64,000 bases of DNA from Enterobacter hormaechei subsp. xiangfangensis. Its GTDB lineage: Bacteria; Pseudomonadota; Gammaproteobacteria; Enterobacterales; Enterobacteriaceae. The stretch spans positions 1,798,001 to 1,862,000 of the forward strand of contig NZ_CP017183.1 in the NCBI RefSeq assembly GCF_001729785.1. Reading direction: 5' to 3'. This document shows, piece by piece, positions 50,476-59,524 of the stretch (its first letter is position 1; each line of letters starts with the position of its first letter). The notes under the pieces are model-generated. The model ran no database searches and had not been told where the DNA came from. It saw only the letters and a program-made list of their open reading frames with translations. The translations under genes and the position numbers were made by a program.

Positions 50476-51186
50476 ATGCGCCAGAAAACCATTGATGCCA
50501 TCATGGCGCATGCTGCTGCTGAATATCCTCGTGAGTGCTGTGGTGTGGTGGCGCAAAAAAGCCGTGTTGAACGTTATTTCCCGTGCCGGAATCTTGCCGC
50601 GGCGCCGGAGGAAAATTTTGTCCTCTGCCCTGAAGATTACGCAGCTGCTGAGGACTGGGGTACGGTGATCGCCATCGCTCACAGCCACCCTGACGCCACT
50701 ACGCAGCCGAGCGAACTGGATAAAGCGCAATGCGACGCAACGCTTTTACCCTGGCATATCGTGAGCTGGCCCGAGGGGGATTTACGCACCATTCAGCCGC
50801 GCGGAGAGTTACCACTGCTGGAGCGTCCGTTTGTGCTCGGGCACTTTGACTGCTGGGGGCTGGTAATGAGCTATTTCCGGCAAACGCATGGTATCGAACT
50901 CCACGATTACCGGGTTGATTATCCCTGGTGGGAAAACGAATATCCGGGCAACTTCTATCAGGATTGCTGGTACGAGTGCGGATTCCGTGAATTCGACGGG
51001 CCGCCTAAACCTGGCGATATGGTGATCATGCAGGTGCAGGCTGATAAGTGGAACCACGCGGGTATACTGCTGGAGGGCAATATGCTGCTGCACCACCTGT
51101 ACGGTCACTTGAGTCAGCGAGTACCATATGGCGGTTACTGGCAGGAACGAACGATGAAGATTCTACGTTACAAATCTCTGTGCTAA
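50476..51186 (+). CDS. K: Tail assembly protein gpK (JAB plus NlpC/P60)
   Basis: The 236-residue protein has an N-terminal Mov34/JAB metalloprotease-like domain (AHAAAEYPRECCGVVA and AIAHSHPDATTQPSELD). A C-terminal NlpC/P60 peptidase follows, with catalytic cysteine in GHFDCWGLV and histidine in WNHAGILL. It processes the tail tip or local peptidoglycan. Confidence 0.9.
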   Translation: MRQKTIDAIMAHAAAEYPRECCGVVAQKSRVERYFPCRNLAAAPEENFVLCPEDYAAAEDWGTVIAIAHSHPDATTQPSELDKAQCDATLLPWHIVSWPEGDLRTIQPRGELPLLERPFVLGHFDCWGLVMSYFRQTHGIELHDYRVDYPWWENEYPGNFYQDCWYECGFREFDGPPKPGDMVIMQVQADKWNHAGILLEGNMLLHHLYGHLSQRVPYGGYWQERTMKILRYKSLC

Positions 51187-51215
51187 CCTTTTGTAAAACC
51201 AAAGGGGATAGGGAT

Positions 51216-51557
51216 ATGAAAAAAGCATTTTTGGCACTTTCTTTGTTAGTCATGGCTGGATGTTCGAGCATGCAGGATCTTCGGAATGAGCCAGCGTCAA
51301 ATACTTTTCAAACAAGGAAAAAAATTGATGCGGTATCTGAATGTATACTTGTTGGCTGGCAAGAAGAAAGCCAAAAATACGGAAGCGTTTTTATTCAGCC
51401 TTATGACGGTGGCAAAACTGTTTTTACACAATCTCAACTTGAGATGGTTGATTTAATATCTGAAGGTGGAATTACCAAGATAGAATTTCGACATCAAGGT
51501 GGCCTTTTTGCTTATCGAATCAACAGCCGGATAAAAGTAATAGAACACTGTATCTAA
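51216..51557 (+). CDS. Phage moron lipoprotein between K and I
   Basis: The 113-residue lipoprotein starts MKKAFLALSLLVMAGCSSM with lipobox MAGC. The mature part has WQEESQKYGSVFIQPYDGG and KTVFTQSQLEMVDLISEGG. It interrupts the K-I tail gene pair, has its own terminator, and is less GC-rich than its neighbours. Lipoproteins in this slot are often lysogenic-conversion or superinfection-exclusion factors; the role here is inferred. Confidence 0.65.
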   Translation: MKKAFLALSLLVMAGCSSMQDLRNEPASNTFQTRKKIDAVSECILVGWQEESQKYGSVFIQPYDGGKTVFTQSQLEMVDLISEGGITKIEFRHQGGLFAYRINSRIKVIEHCI

Positions 51558-51566
51558 CCAATACTT

Positions 51567-51590
51567 AACCCGCTTCGGCGGGTTTTTTTA
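51567..51590 (+). terminator. Terminator after the moron lipoprotein
   Basis: AACCCGC and GCGGGTT close a TTCG tetraloop, followed by TTTTT. Confidence 0.8.
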
Positions 51591-51600
51591 TGGTGAGAAT

Positions 51601-52206
51601 ATGAAAGAAGTAATGACAACAATTCAGCTCGGCGGAGTATTAGGAAAGACCTTCGGTAAAACACATAAGCGACTTATATCCCGTACTGGTGAAGCAGCTA
51701 TTGCTTTAAGTAAAACATTACCCGGTTTCGAAAGCTTCATGATCAGCAGTAAGCGTCGTGGATTAACTTTCGCAGTATTTAAAGGAAAAAGGAATATTGC
51801 CGCCGATGAGATGGGTTTTCCGTGTGAAGGCGACGTAGTAAGGATCATGCCAGTTGTTATCGGTAGTAAGCGAGCTGGTCTTTTTCAGACCATATTAGGA
51901 GCAGTTTTAATAGCCGCGGCTGTCTTTGTTTCTGGTGGTGTTGGCGCTGCTTTCGCTGCTGGTGGCTTGACGGGGTTTGCTGCTGCCACTGGTGCCTCGT
52001 TGGTCCTCGGTGGGGTTATTCAGCTGCTTTCACCGCAGCCATCAGGCATAGCCAGTAAACAAAGCGCAGATAACCGTGCATCGTATGCGTTTGGCGGGGT
52101 GACAAATACCGCCGCACAGGGTTACCCGGTTCCGCTCCTTTACGGCCGCCGGCGAATCGGCGGGGCGATTATTTCCGCCGGGATTTATGTCGAAGATCAG
52201 CAGTAG
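51601..52206 (+). CDS. I: Tail assembly protein gpI
   Basis: The 201-residue protein has the lambda gpI layout: an N-terminal ubiquitin-like part (TTIQLGGVLGKTFGKTHK), a glycine-alanine-rich hydrophobic stretch (about 95-150), and a C-terminal GGVTNTAAQGYPVPLLYGRR. It helps assemble the tail tip with gpJ. Confidence 0.88.
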   Translation: MKEVMTTIQLGGVLGKTFGKTHKRLISRTGEAAIALSKTLPGFESFMISSKRRGLTFAVFKGKRNIAADEMGFPCEGDVVRIMPVVIGSKRAGLFQTILGAVLIAAAVFVSGGVGAAFAAGGLTGFAAATGASLVLGGVIQLLSPQPSGIASKQSADNRASYAFGGVTNTAAQGYPVPLLYGRRRIGGAIISAGIYVEDQQ

Positions 52207-52226
52207 ATAACAAACCTTTTTACAAG

Positions 52227-52247
52227 CCACCTTCGGGTGGTTTTTTT
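52227..52247 (+). terminator. Terminator before gpJ
   Basis: CCACC and GGTGG close a TTCG loop, followed by TTTTTTT. Confidence 0.75.
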
Positions 52248-52258
52248 ATGGGCGCGAT

Positions 52259-55200
52259 ATGGCTAAAACAATTACCGGACGAAAAGGGGGGAGCTCCAGC
52301 TCCCGAACTCCTACCGAACAGCCTGATGATCTGCAATCTGTAGCGAAGGCAAAGATCCTCGTTGCGCTTGGTGAAGGGGAGTTTGCTGGACAGCTCACCG
52401 GGAAGGATATCTACCTGGACGGAACGGCGCTGGAGAACGCCGACGGCTCCCAAAACTTCAGTGGCGTTACGTGGGAATTTCGCTCGGGTACTCAGGCCCA
52501 GAAGTACATTCAGGGTATACCCGGCACCGAAAACGAAATTAGGGTGGGTACTGAAGTAACGAGCGCTACAGCATGGACACGAACCTTTACAAATACCCAG
52601 CTTTCGGCGGTACGTTTGCGTCTGCAATGGCCCTCCCTTTTCAAACAGGAGGACGATGGCGATCTGGTCGGATACTCGGTTAATTACGCGATTGACTTGC
52701 AGACTGACGGCGGGACATGGCAGACAGTCCTCAATACCAGCGTGACCGGGAAAACGACCTCAGGTTATGAGCGTAGCCACCGTATTGATTTACCTCAGGC
52801 TGGCAGTACCTGGACAATCAGACTGCGCAAAATTACCGCTGACGCTAACAGCGCGAAAATCGGCGACACGATGACGCTACAGAGCTTCACTGAGGTGATT
52901 GATGCGAAATTGCGATATCCGAATACCGCGCTGCTGTACATTGAATTCGACTCCAGCCAGTTTAATGGTTCTATACCTCAGATCTCCTGTGAGCCTCGTG
53001 GCCGCGTTATTCGGGTTCCTGATACTTACGACCCGGAAACCCGCTCTTACAGCGGGACATGGACCGGGGCGTTTAAGTGGGCATGGACGGATAACCCTGC
53101 GTGGATATTTTACGATCTGGTTGTTTCTGACCGGTTCGGCCTCGGTCACCGTTTGACTGCTGCTAACATCGATAAATGGACGCTTTATCAGGTCGCCCAG
53201 TATTGCGATCAGATGGTGCCGGACGGTAAGGGTGGCGATGGAACAGAACCACGCTATACCTGCAACGTGTACATCCAGGACCGAAACGACGCTTATACAG
53301 TCCTGCGTGATTTTGCGGCCATATTCCGTGGCATGACGTACTGGGGTGGCGATCAGATCGTTGCTCTGGCCGATATGCCCCGTGATGTGGATTACAGCTA
53401 TACGCGCGCTAACGTTGTTGGCGGTCGCTTCACCTATTCAAGCAGCACCACGAAAACCCGCTACACTACAGCGCTAGTTTCATGGTCCGATCCCGGTAAC
53501 GCCTACGCTGACGCGATGGAACCCGTATTCGAGCAGGCGCTGGTGGCGCGGTACGGCTTCAATCAGCTGGAAATGACAGCCATCGGCTGTACCAGACAGT
53601 CAGAAGCGAACCGAAAGGGGCGCTGGGGTATTCTCACCAACAACAAAGATCGCGTTGTTTCGTTCGATGTCGGGCTGGACGGAAACATACCGCAGCCTGG
53701 CTATATCATCGCTGTGGCAGACGAGCTGCTTTCCGGAAAGGTTATGGGCGGCCGCATCAGCGCCGTTAATGGTCGCGTTATCAAACTTGACCGTGTAGCT
53801 GATGCGGCAGCAGGTGATCGCCTTATCCTCAACCTTCCCTCCGGAGCGTCACAGAGCAGGACCATTCAGGCGGTTAACGGGGAATCGGTCACAGTCACCA
53901 CCGCGTACAGTGAGACGCCTCAGGCCGAAGCTGTCTGGGTGGTTGAGTCAAACGAACTCTATGCGCAGCAGTATCGTGTTGTGAGTGTCGCTGATAACGA
54001 TGATGGCACTTTCACCATTACCGGTGCATGGCACGATCCGGATAAATATGCCCGAATCGATACCGGAGCCATCATTGACCAGCGGCCGGTGAGCGTGATC
54101 CCGCCGGGTAATCAGTCACCGCCAGAAAACATCGTAATCAGTTCGTTTTCGGTGGTGCAGCAGAATATCAGCGTCGAAACCATGCGCGTGAGTTGGGACC
54201 AGGCGCAGAACGCTATCGCCTATGAAGCGCAATGGCGCCGCAACGAAGGGAACTGGGTTAACGTGCCGCGCAGCTCCACCACGTCATTCGACGTTCCTGG
54301 GATTTATGCCGGGCGTTATCTGGTACGGGTGCGCGCCATCAATGCCGCAGAAATTTCATCCGGGTGGGGCTATTCAGAAGAGAAAACGCTGACCGGTAAA
54401 GTGGGCAATCCCCCGAAACCGGTCGGCTTCATCGCTTCTGATAATGTGGTTTTCGGTATCGAGCTGAGCTGGGGATTCCCGGCGAACACCGACGACACGC
54501 TGAAGACGGAAATTCAGTACAGCCTGACAGGGACTGAAGACGATGCGATGCTGCTGGCAGACGTACCCTATCCGCAGCGCAAGTATCAGCAGATGGGCCT
54601 TAAGGCAGGGCAAATTTTCTGGTACCGCGCGCAGCTGGTGGACCGCAGCGGAAACGAGTCAGGGTATACAGACTTTGTGCGCGGGCAGGCCAGCATCGAT
54701 GTATCCGATATCACCGATGCGATCCTGGAGGAGATTAAAGATTCCGAGGTATTTAAGGATCTGATTGAAAGTGCTGTAGACAGTAGCGAGAAACTGGCCG
54801 AGCTTTCTGATGCAATTAAGGAGAACGCCGATGGGCTGGCTGCCGCCGTAGGTTCGAATAAGCAGACAGCAGAAGCAATCATCGGCAACGCGCTGGCTAT
54901 TGCCGATGTTATCGTGCGCCAGACAGCCCAACAGGGCGCTAACTCTGCGACATTCGAACAGCTCCGGGAGGTGATCGCTACTGAAACGGAGGCGCGCGTA
55001 ACGGATGTTACCCGTCTTGAGGCAAAAAATGCGCAGAACGAGGCGGGAGTTACCGAGGTAAGGCAGGCTCTGTCAGATGAAGCTCAGGCAAGGGCTACTG
55101 CTGTTGACCAGCTCACTGCGAGTACTCAGGTCATTTCTGATAAAGCTGATTCGGCTTCGAGTAAAGCTGACGCTGCATCAGGTAAGGCAGATGCGGCCGA

Positions 55201-56092
55201 ACAAGCCAGCTCGCAAAATACTGCTGATATCACCACGTTGCGACAGGTTGTCACCGACACGACTTCATCAATGGCATCCCGTCTGGAGGAACTGGGAGCA
55301 AGGACAGATACTGCCAGCGGCGGCATTCAGAGTAACTCCATCGCGCTAATAACGAGTACGCTGGCGCAGGTTGATCAGCAGGTGAGACTCAGCGCGCAGT
55401 ACGGTGACAGTAAAGCCAGCATCGATCGTATTGATAATGTTATGGCAAGCGACAGGGAGGCAACAGCGCGTTCGCTGCTGAGTTTGCAGACTGACGTGAA
55501 CGGCAACAAGGCAGCAATCAACAGCCTGGACCAGACGTTTTCCAATTATCAGCAGGCCACGGCCACGCAGATAAACGGCATTACGGCGACCATCAACGGG
55601 CACACTTCAGCGATCACTACCAACGCGCAGGCCATTGCGAACGTCAATGGCGACCTGAAGGCGATGTACAGCATCAAGGTCGGGTTATCCAGCAACGGTC
55701 AGTATTACGCCGCAGGGATGGGGATAGGCGTGGAGAATACGCCGTCCGGCATGCAGTCGCAGGTTATCTTCCTGGCTGACCGCTTCGCCGTTACTCACCA
55801 GGCCGGAGCGACCGTTACGCTTCCGTTCGTTATTCAGAACGGGCAGGTGTTCATCAGAGACGCGCTGATAGGTGATGGCACCATCAACAACAACAAGATC
55901 GGCAACTACATCCAGTCCAATAACTATGTCGCTGGCTCAGTCGGATGGAGGCTGGATAAGGGAGGTACGTTTGAGAACTACGGTTCGACAGCTGGTGAGG
56001 GGGCCATGAAGCAGACTAATCAAACGATCAGTGTCAAGGATGCCAACAATGTGTTGAGGGTGCAGATAGGGAGAATCACTGGCACATGGTAA
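52259..56092 (+). CDS. J: Host-specificity tail fibre gpJ
   Basis: The 1277-residue central tail fibre binds the outer-membrane receptor. An N-terminal gpJ domain (about 1-600) includes VSDRFGLGHRL and a DUF1983 region later. Two fibronectin III-like domains lie near 620-800. A long alanine-rich coiled-coil (about 830-1110) precedes a C-terminal region with FVIQNGQVFIRDALIGDG. Receptor specificity resides in the last about 150 residues in lambda-type J. The receptor is unknown; the linked cor gene suggests FhuA as one candidate. Confidence 0.93.
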   Translation: MAKTITGRKGGSSSSRTPTEQPDDLQSVAKAKILVALGEGEFAGQLTGKDIYLDGTALENADGSQNFSGVTWEFRSGTQAQKYIQGIPGTENEIRVGTEVTSATAWTRTFTNTQLSAVRLRLQWPSLFKQEDDGDLVGYSVNYAIDLQTDGGTWQTVLNTSVTGKTTSGYERSHRIDLPQAGSTWTIRLRKITADANSAKIGDTMTLQSFTEVIDAKLRYPNTALLYIEFDSSQFNGSIPQISCEPRGRVIRVPDTYDPETRSYSGTWTGAFKWAWTDNPAWIFYDLVVSDRFGLGHRLTAANIDKWTLYQVAQYCDQMVPDGKGGDGTEPRYTCNVYIQDRNDAYTVLRDFAAIFRGMTYWGGDQIVALADMPRDVDYSYTRANVVGGRFTYSSSTTKTRYTTALVSWSDPGNAYADAMEPVFEQALVARYGFNQLEMTAIGCTRQSEANRKGRWGILTNNKDRVVSFDVGLDGNIPQPGYIIAVADELLSGKVMGGRISAVNGRVIKLDRVADAAAGDRLILNLPSGASQSRTIQAVNGESVTVTTAYSETPQAEAVWVVESNELYAQQYRVVSVADNDDGTFTITGAWHDPDKYARIDTGAIIDQRPVSVIPPGNQSPPENIVISSFSVVQQNISVETMRVSWDQAQNAIAYEAQWRRNEGNWVNVPRSSTTSFDVPGIYAGRYLVRVRAINAAEISSGWGYSEEKTLTGKVGNPPKPVGFIASDNVVFGIELSWGFPANTDDTLKTEIQYSLTGTEDDAMLLADVPYPQRKYQQMGLKAGQIFWYRAQLVDRSGNESGYTDFVRGQASIDVSDITDAILEEIKDSEVFKDLIESAVDSSEKLAELSDAIKENADGLAAAVGSNKQTAEAIIGNALAIADVIVRQTAQQGANSATFEQLREVIATETEARVTDVTRLEAKNAQNEAGVTEVRQALSDEAQARATAVDQLTASTQVISDKADSASSKADAASGKADAAEQASSQNTADITTLRQVVTDTTSSMASRLEELGARTDTASGGIQSNSIALITSTLAQVDQQVRLSAQYGDSKASIDRIDNVMASDREATARSLLSLQTDVNGNKAAINSLDQTFSNYQQATATQINGITATINGHTSAITTNAQAIANVNGDLKAMYSIKVGLSSNGQYYAAGMGIGVENTPSGMQSQVIFLADRFAVTHQAGATVTLPFVIQNGQVFIRDALIGDGTINNNKIGNYIQSNNYVAGSVGWRLDKGGTFENYGSTAGEGAMKQTNQTISVKDANNVLRVQIGRITGTW

Positions 56093-56095
56093 CGG

Positions 56096-56123
56096 GAGGC
56101 CTCTTACGGGGCCTCTTTTTTTT
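56096..56123 (+). terminator. Terminator after gpJ
   Basis: GAGGCC and GGCCTC pair around a short loop and are followed by TTTTTTTT. Confidence 0.8.
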
Positions 56124-56135
56124 CAGGAGGACTGG

Positions 56136-56450
56136 ATGGCGGAATATGGTGTTCAGACATGGGACGCCTCAGGCAATGTTAATAATTATGGCGTTAAGCC
56201 TGTCAGCGTTTGTGGCTATCTCCAGCTGGCCCAGAACCAGAAAACAGGCTCTTACACCGTAGCGCTTCCACCGGGTTGCAGGCTGACCTATTTTCAGAGC
56301 ATGAACGGCGAACAGTTTGGTACGAGTCGGAGGAAGATCACCATTTCAGGGGGAACCGCAACAGTGTCAGCAGTAGGCGATACCGACTACTCAGCAGGGA
56401 CTGAGCCTGCGGCAGCGGCTTATCTCATTTTCCAGATCGAGAGGGCATAA
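56136..56450 (+). CDS. Small tail-region protein, DUF6453-like
   Basis: The 104-residue protein begins MAEYGVQTWDASGNVNNYG. The same YG--xWDASG module recurs inside the next gene. Beta-rich composition suggests a virion or tail-tip accessory. The start has an AGGAGG ribosome site. Confidence 0.6.
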   Translation: MAEYGVQTWDASGNVNNYGVKPVSVCGYLQLAQNQKTGSYTVALPPGCRLTYFQSMNGEQFGTSRRKITISGGTATVSAVGDTDYSAGTEPAAAAYLIFQIERA

Positions 56451-57122
56451 ATGGCGGAGTATGGCGTTTTACTGACGACGACCAGCGGGGAAGTATGGGT
56501 GACCGCGAACAGCTCGCCAATCGCTCTACAGGAACGAAAGATAGCGGCACTTCAGGGAACATCGGGGTTTAATACCAAAGTGACGCACACATTCCCCGCA
56601 GGTCAGCCTGTTGTCGCCTTCGTTCATTGCACGGTAGAGGTCGAAATCACTCAAACGATAAGCGGGAACACCATCACGATTGATTTTCTCAGACCGAATG
56701 CAACCGGCACAGCGTACGTTTATTTTTTCTCTATTTTCCCGCAGACAAAGCCAGACTACGGGCTGGCTGTGTGGGATGCATCAGGGACGCTGATTTTAAC
56801 AAACGAAACGCGCACGCTGAGCGATGTTGTCACCCTCGGTACCGCCGGGGTGGATGCCAGCTCAGGATACAACATCAATACAACTCTGGCGGGGAAGTGG
56901 GCCTGTATGCCTGCCATGCTGGGGCTAATTACCGGGGTTATATCGGCTGGCGGTCAGCCGCAGCCATACTCGGCCATATACAAGAGCATGGCAAAACTTG
57001 AGGGAAGCAATACGCGGATATTCGCCAGGCCGCAGACAACCCCCGGCGGCAACCTTCAGAACGTTACGTATTCGAATCTGAGGAACGTGATTATGGCCAT
57101 TAACTGCGCCAATTATGATTGA
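56451..57122 (+). CDS. Tail-region protein with repeated WDASG module
   Basis: The 223-residue protein begins MAEYGVLLTTTSGEVWVTAN and has a second module at residue 103 (DYGLAVWDASGTLILTN), like the start of the previous gene. It is beta-rich and likely a virion protein. Its stop overlaps a perfect ATTGATCGTT / AACGATCAAT inverted repeat that may terminate transcription. Confidence 0.6.
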   Translation: MAEYGVLLTTTSGEVWVTANSSPIALQERKIAALQGTSGFNTKVTHTFPAGQPVVAFVHCTVEVEITQTISGNTITIDFLRPNATGTAYVYFFSIFPQTKPDYGLAVWDASGTLILTNETRTLSDVVTLGTAGVDASSGYNINTTLAGKWACMPAMLGLITGVISAGGQPQPYSAIYKSMAKLEGSNTRIFARPQTTPGGNLQNVTYSNLRNVIMAINCANYD

Positions 57123-57228
57123 TCGTTTTGAACGATCAATTTCGAATAATTGATCTACCAAATCAATTATATCCCGTTGATTCATATTGTTATTGTGTAG
57201 CTTCATGATGCCCTGGGATATAACCCCT

Positions 57229-57462
57229 ATGAAAAATATGATTCTTTGCCTGGCGGTAGCGGTATTGCTCTCCGGTTGCGCTGGCGTTATTGAGAAGCAG
57301 CAACCCGTATGCACCGGAACAGCCCTGGTCGGCGGACAGGAAAGCAGCGTCCAGATCTACGGAGTCCGTAAACAAAACAATCAGACGCAGTACCGCGCCG
57401 GTTATCCCTTTAACTGGTCATGGGTGAGCGCCAACACGTTCACCAGCACCACCTGCCACTAA
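57229..57462 (+). CDS. cor: Cor-like phage-exclusion lipoprotein
   Basis: The 77-residue lipoprotein starts MKNMILCLAVAVLLSGCAG (lipobox LSGC). The mature part has QPVCTGTALVGGQ, QIYGVRK, TQYRAGYPFNWSWVSANTF, STTC, which matches the Cor family pattern of phages T1, N15 and phi80 as I remember it. Cor made by lysogens blocks FhuA and excludes FhuA-dependent phages. It sits between tail genes with its own flanking hairpins, typical of a moron. Confidence 0.78.
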   Translation: MKNMILCLAVAVLLSGCAGVIEKQQPVCTGTALVGGQESSVQIYGVRKQNNQTQYRAGYPFNWSWVSANTFTSTTCH

Positions 57463-57480
57463 CCCATTCAGTTTTGAACA

Positions 57481-57505
57481 AACCCCGCTCCGGCGGGGTT
57501 TTTTA
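57481..57505 (+). terminator. Terminator after cor
   Basis: AACCCCGC and GCGGGGTT pair around TCCG and are followed by TTTTTT. Confidence 0.8.
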
Positions 57506-57520
57506 TTGCCTGGAGAAAAC

Positions 57521-58855
57521 ATGATTTATACTACTGGCACTATCGCCATCAGCGGAAACACCCTTACAGGTACCGGCACAAACTTCACTGCTGCTGGATC
57601 TCTTATTCGTAACGGATGTACCGTTATTGCAATGACCAGCCCTGTGCAGGTATTTCAGATTACCACCATCGGCAGCGCAACAAGTCTCACCGTAACGCCA
57701 GCAGCTAACCCAACTGTTCCCGCTGGAACCCGGTTTGCCATTCTTCTGAGTGACAGTCTGAGCGTGGATGGGCTGGCGCAGGATATCGCTGAAACCTTCA
57801 CGATGTACCAGCGCTACATGAGCGGGTTCGCTGATGTAATGAACGGGACATCTGATGTCACCATTACTATCAACGGCACTGCCCTTACCGTGCCGGGTCA
57901 GAAGTCACTGGCTAAAAAAGGGGCTAACAATGATATAACCAGCCTAAGCGGTCTGACTACCGCACTCAGTATCAGCCAGGGCGGAACAGCTGCAAAGAAT
58001 GCTGCTGACGCTCGCACAAACCTCGGTTTGGGAAGTAGCGCAACGAAAGAGGCTCAATCCTCCACAATTGACACCACAGTCGGGGTTACGTTGATTAACG
58101 GTGCATGGGGTCTTGGCGCTGGAGGTGTAAACTCAATTTCCTGGGGAGATATTGCAAGGCAAGGTAGATCCTCATTCGTTTCCAGTCAGACCGACGCTCC
58201 AGCTCAAAATACATTATTTTTTGGAATAAATGCATCTCACCATACCGATGCAGGTTATGCTGCACAGTTTGCAGCCAGGGGGCAAATTGGTTTCTTTTGG
58301 CGCACTCGAGAGGCTCTCAGTTTCAATGCCTGGCGAAAAGTTTACGATGATGGTAATACCACCAAAGCCAGCGACGGAACTCTTAAGGCTGCTTCACCGG
58401 TTGCCCGTATTGTGAAAAGCCAGGAGGAATGTCAACGCACTGATATAGATGAACCAGGTTTTGTCTGGTGCGGGTGCGGTACGGCGAACGCCGAGGCTGA
58501 AGGGATCAAAATCTCTCGGCTGGAAGTTGGGGTATATATTCTTACCGGTTCGGATGGCCTGGCATCAGAAGGCTGGCAGCTGCTGCCGCCAATGGACCCT
58601 GGCGGTATGGGGGAACTGGGTGTTGTTGAAGCAGAGCAGACAGAAAGCGGTGGGCTGACGATTCGGCTTTTTAAGCGGAAATACATACTCAGCGAAGAAG
58701 GCGAAATTGTTAAAACGAAAGGGGCTCCTATAGATGTTCCTGCCAATAGCTGGATCGACGTTCGCCTCGATATGCCAAAGGATAGCATCTGGAAAACAAG
58801 AGCTTCCGAAGCTTCTCTTGAACTGACAGAGCAGCCTGGGGACATTCAGCCTTAA
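57521..58855 (+). CDS. Side tail fibre-like protein
   Basis: The 444-residue protein has an N-terminal beta-domain (MIYTTGTIAISGNTLTGTGT), then a collar-like segment with LSISQGGTAAKNAADARTNL, the repeat common in lambda-type side tail fibres. A C-terminal domain contains CGCGTANAEAEGIKISRLEV, found at the end of many phage fibres. It likely aids host recognition. The ATG at 57521 follows TGGAGAAAAC. Confidence 0.78.
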   Translation: MIYTTGTIAISGNTLTGTGTNFTAAGSLIRNGCTVIAMTSPVQVFQITTIGSATSLTVTPAANPTVPAGTRFAILLSDSLSVDGLAQDIAETFTMYQRYMSGFADVMNGTSDVTITINGTALTVPGQKSLAKKGANNDITSLSGLTTALSISQGGTAAKNAADARTNLGLGSSATKEAQSSTIDTTVGVTLINGAWGLGAGGVNSISWGDIARQGRSSFVSSQTDAPAQNTLFFGINASHHTDAGYAAQFAARGQIGFFWRTREALSFNAWRKVYDDGNTTKASDGTLKAASPVARIVKSQEECQRTDIDEPGFVWCGCGTANAEAEGIKISRLEVGVYILTGSDGLASEGWQLLPPMDPGGMGELGVVEAEQTESGGLTIRLFKRKYILSEEGEIVKTKGAPIDVPANSWIDVRLDMPKDSIWKTRASEASLELTEQPGDIQP

Positions 58856-58893
58856 AAATTAATAGGCGAACCCAAATTGATCTGCATTCCATT

Positions 58894-58923
58894 TGAAACT
58901 ACTGTATATAAACACAGTAATAA
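58894..58923 (+). promoter_or_regulatory. LexA-controlled promoter (SOS box)
   Basis: TTGAAA (58894) and TAATAA (58918) form a promoter with an 18-bp spacer. Within it lies TACTGTATATAAACACAGTA (58900-58919), matching the LexA consensus at 18 of 20 positions by my alignment. LexA bound there should repress the next two genes until DNA damage. Confidence 0.85.
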
Positions 58924-58937
58924 AGGGAGTGCAGATT

Positions 58938-59177
58938 ATGCCCCGAATTTCAGATATTCAGGCCGCCTTTGTTGCGGCCATAGAGCTTAACCCAAAGGGC
59001 TACCGCTACCTGAGAACAGACAGCTTTATAGAAAAGTTGCGTGGTTTTAACTGGCACTTCACCCGAGCCGACGCCAATGCATGGATAGAGCGCAATCAGC
59101 CAGGCTTCGCTGACAAGACGACAGACGGTAGCGATAACCGGTACTGGATCCTGAGAAACATGGGGAGGGTCCTCTGA
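58938..59177 (+). CDS. SOS-controlled small phage protein
   Basis: The 79-residue protein starts MPRISDIQAAFVAAIELNPK and contains NWHFTRADANAWIERNQPGF. It is mostly helical, with an aromatic-rich C-terminus. No family is recognised. It is the first gene after the SOS box and overlaps the UmuD'-like gene by one base (TGATG). It may be a DNA-damage-induced antirepressor or mutasis-related factor, but that is inference. Confidence 0.7.
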   Translation: MPRISDIQAAFVAAIELNPKGYRYLRTDSFIEKLRGFNWHFTRADANAWIERNQPGFADKTTDGSDNRYWILRNMGRVL

Positions 59178-59497
59178 TGGGATTTGCATCACCTGCTACC
59201 GATTACGTCGAACGCCAACTTTCTCCATCCGTTCTGTGCAACATAGGGGCCGAAAGCAGGGTGCTTGAAACAGATGTTGGGTTTGCAGTCATTGAGCCAG
59301 CCACGAAAAAAAGGCCAGGAGATGTATTGTTAATTTTGTGCGACGGCCACACGCAGTTTGCAAAACTCATTGGCAAGGCGCTAATTACGGATGATGGTGA
59401 AGCGATTGAGGGATCAGCGCTTGAAGAAGTGGAAGTGCTGGGTAGGGTGACGTTCTTCATCAATCGTGCATTAGATGATGATTGCCCTGCAATATAG
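59177..59497 (+). CDS. UmuD'-like protein, SOS-controlled
   Basis: The 106-residue protein starts MGFASPATDYVERQLSPSVL. E. coli UmuD is cut between C24 and G25, and its processed form begins GFPSPAADYVEQ, so this gene encodes what looks like UmuD already in the cleaved form. Further matching parts are RPGDVLLILCDGHTQFAKL, near UmuD HGDIVIAAVDGEFTVKKL, and VLGRVTF near the end. The segment with the UmuD catalytic serine (GDSM) is absent, so it should have no protease activity. P1 HumD is a known phage UmuD' homologue. No umuC gene is adjacent. Confidence 0.7.
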   Translation: MGFASPATDYVERQLSPSVLCNIGAESRVLETDVGFAVIEPATKKRPGDVLLILCDGHTQFAKLIGKALITDDGEAIEGSALEEVEVLGRVTFFINRALDDDCPAI

Positions 59498-59524
59498 AAA
59501 GTTCCCCATGCTTCACTGACGAAT

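Noticed and set aside
57110..57228. A possible phage attachment site or promoter cluster between the tail gene and cor
   Set aside because: The two inverted repeats are A+T-rich terminator-like hairpins; no good -35/-10 pair or matching repeat elsewhere was found.
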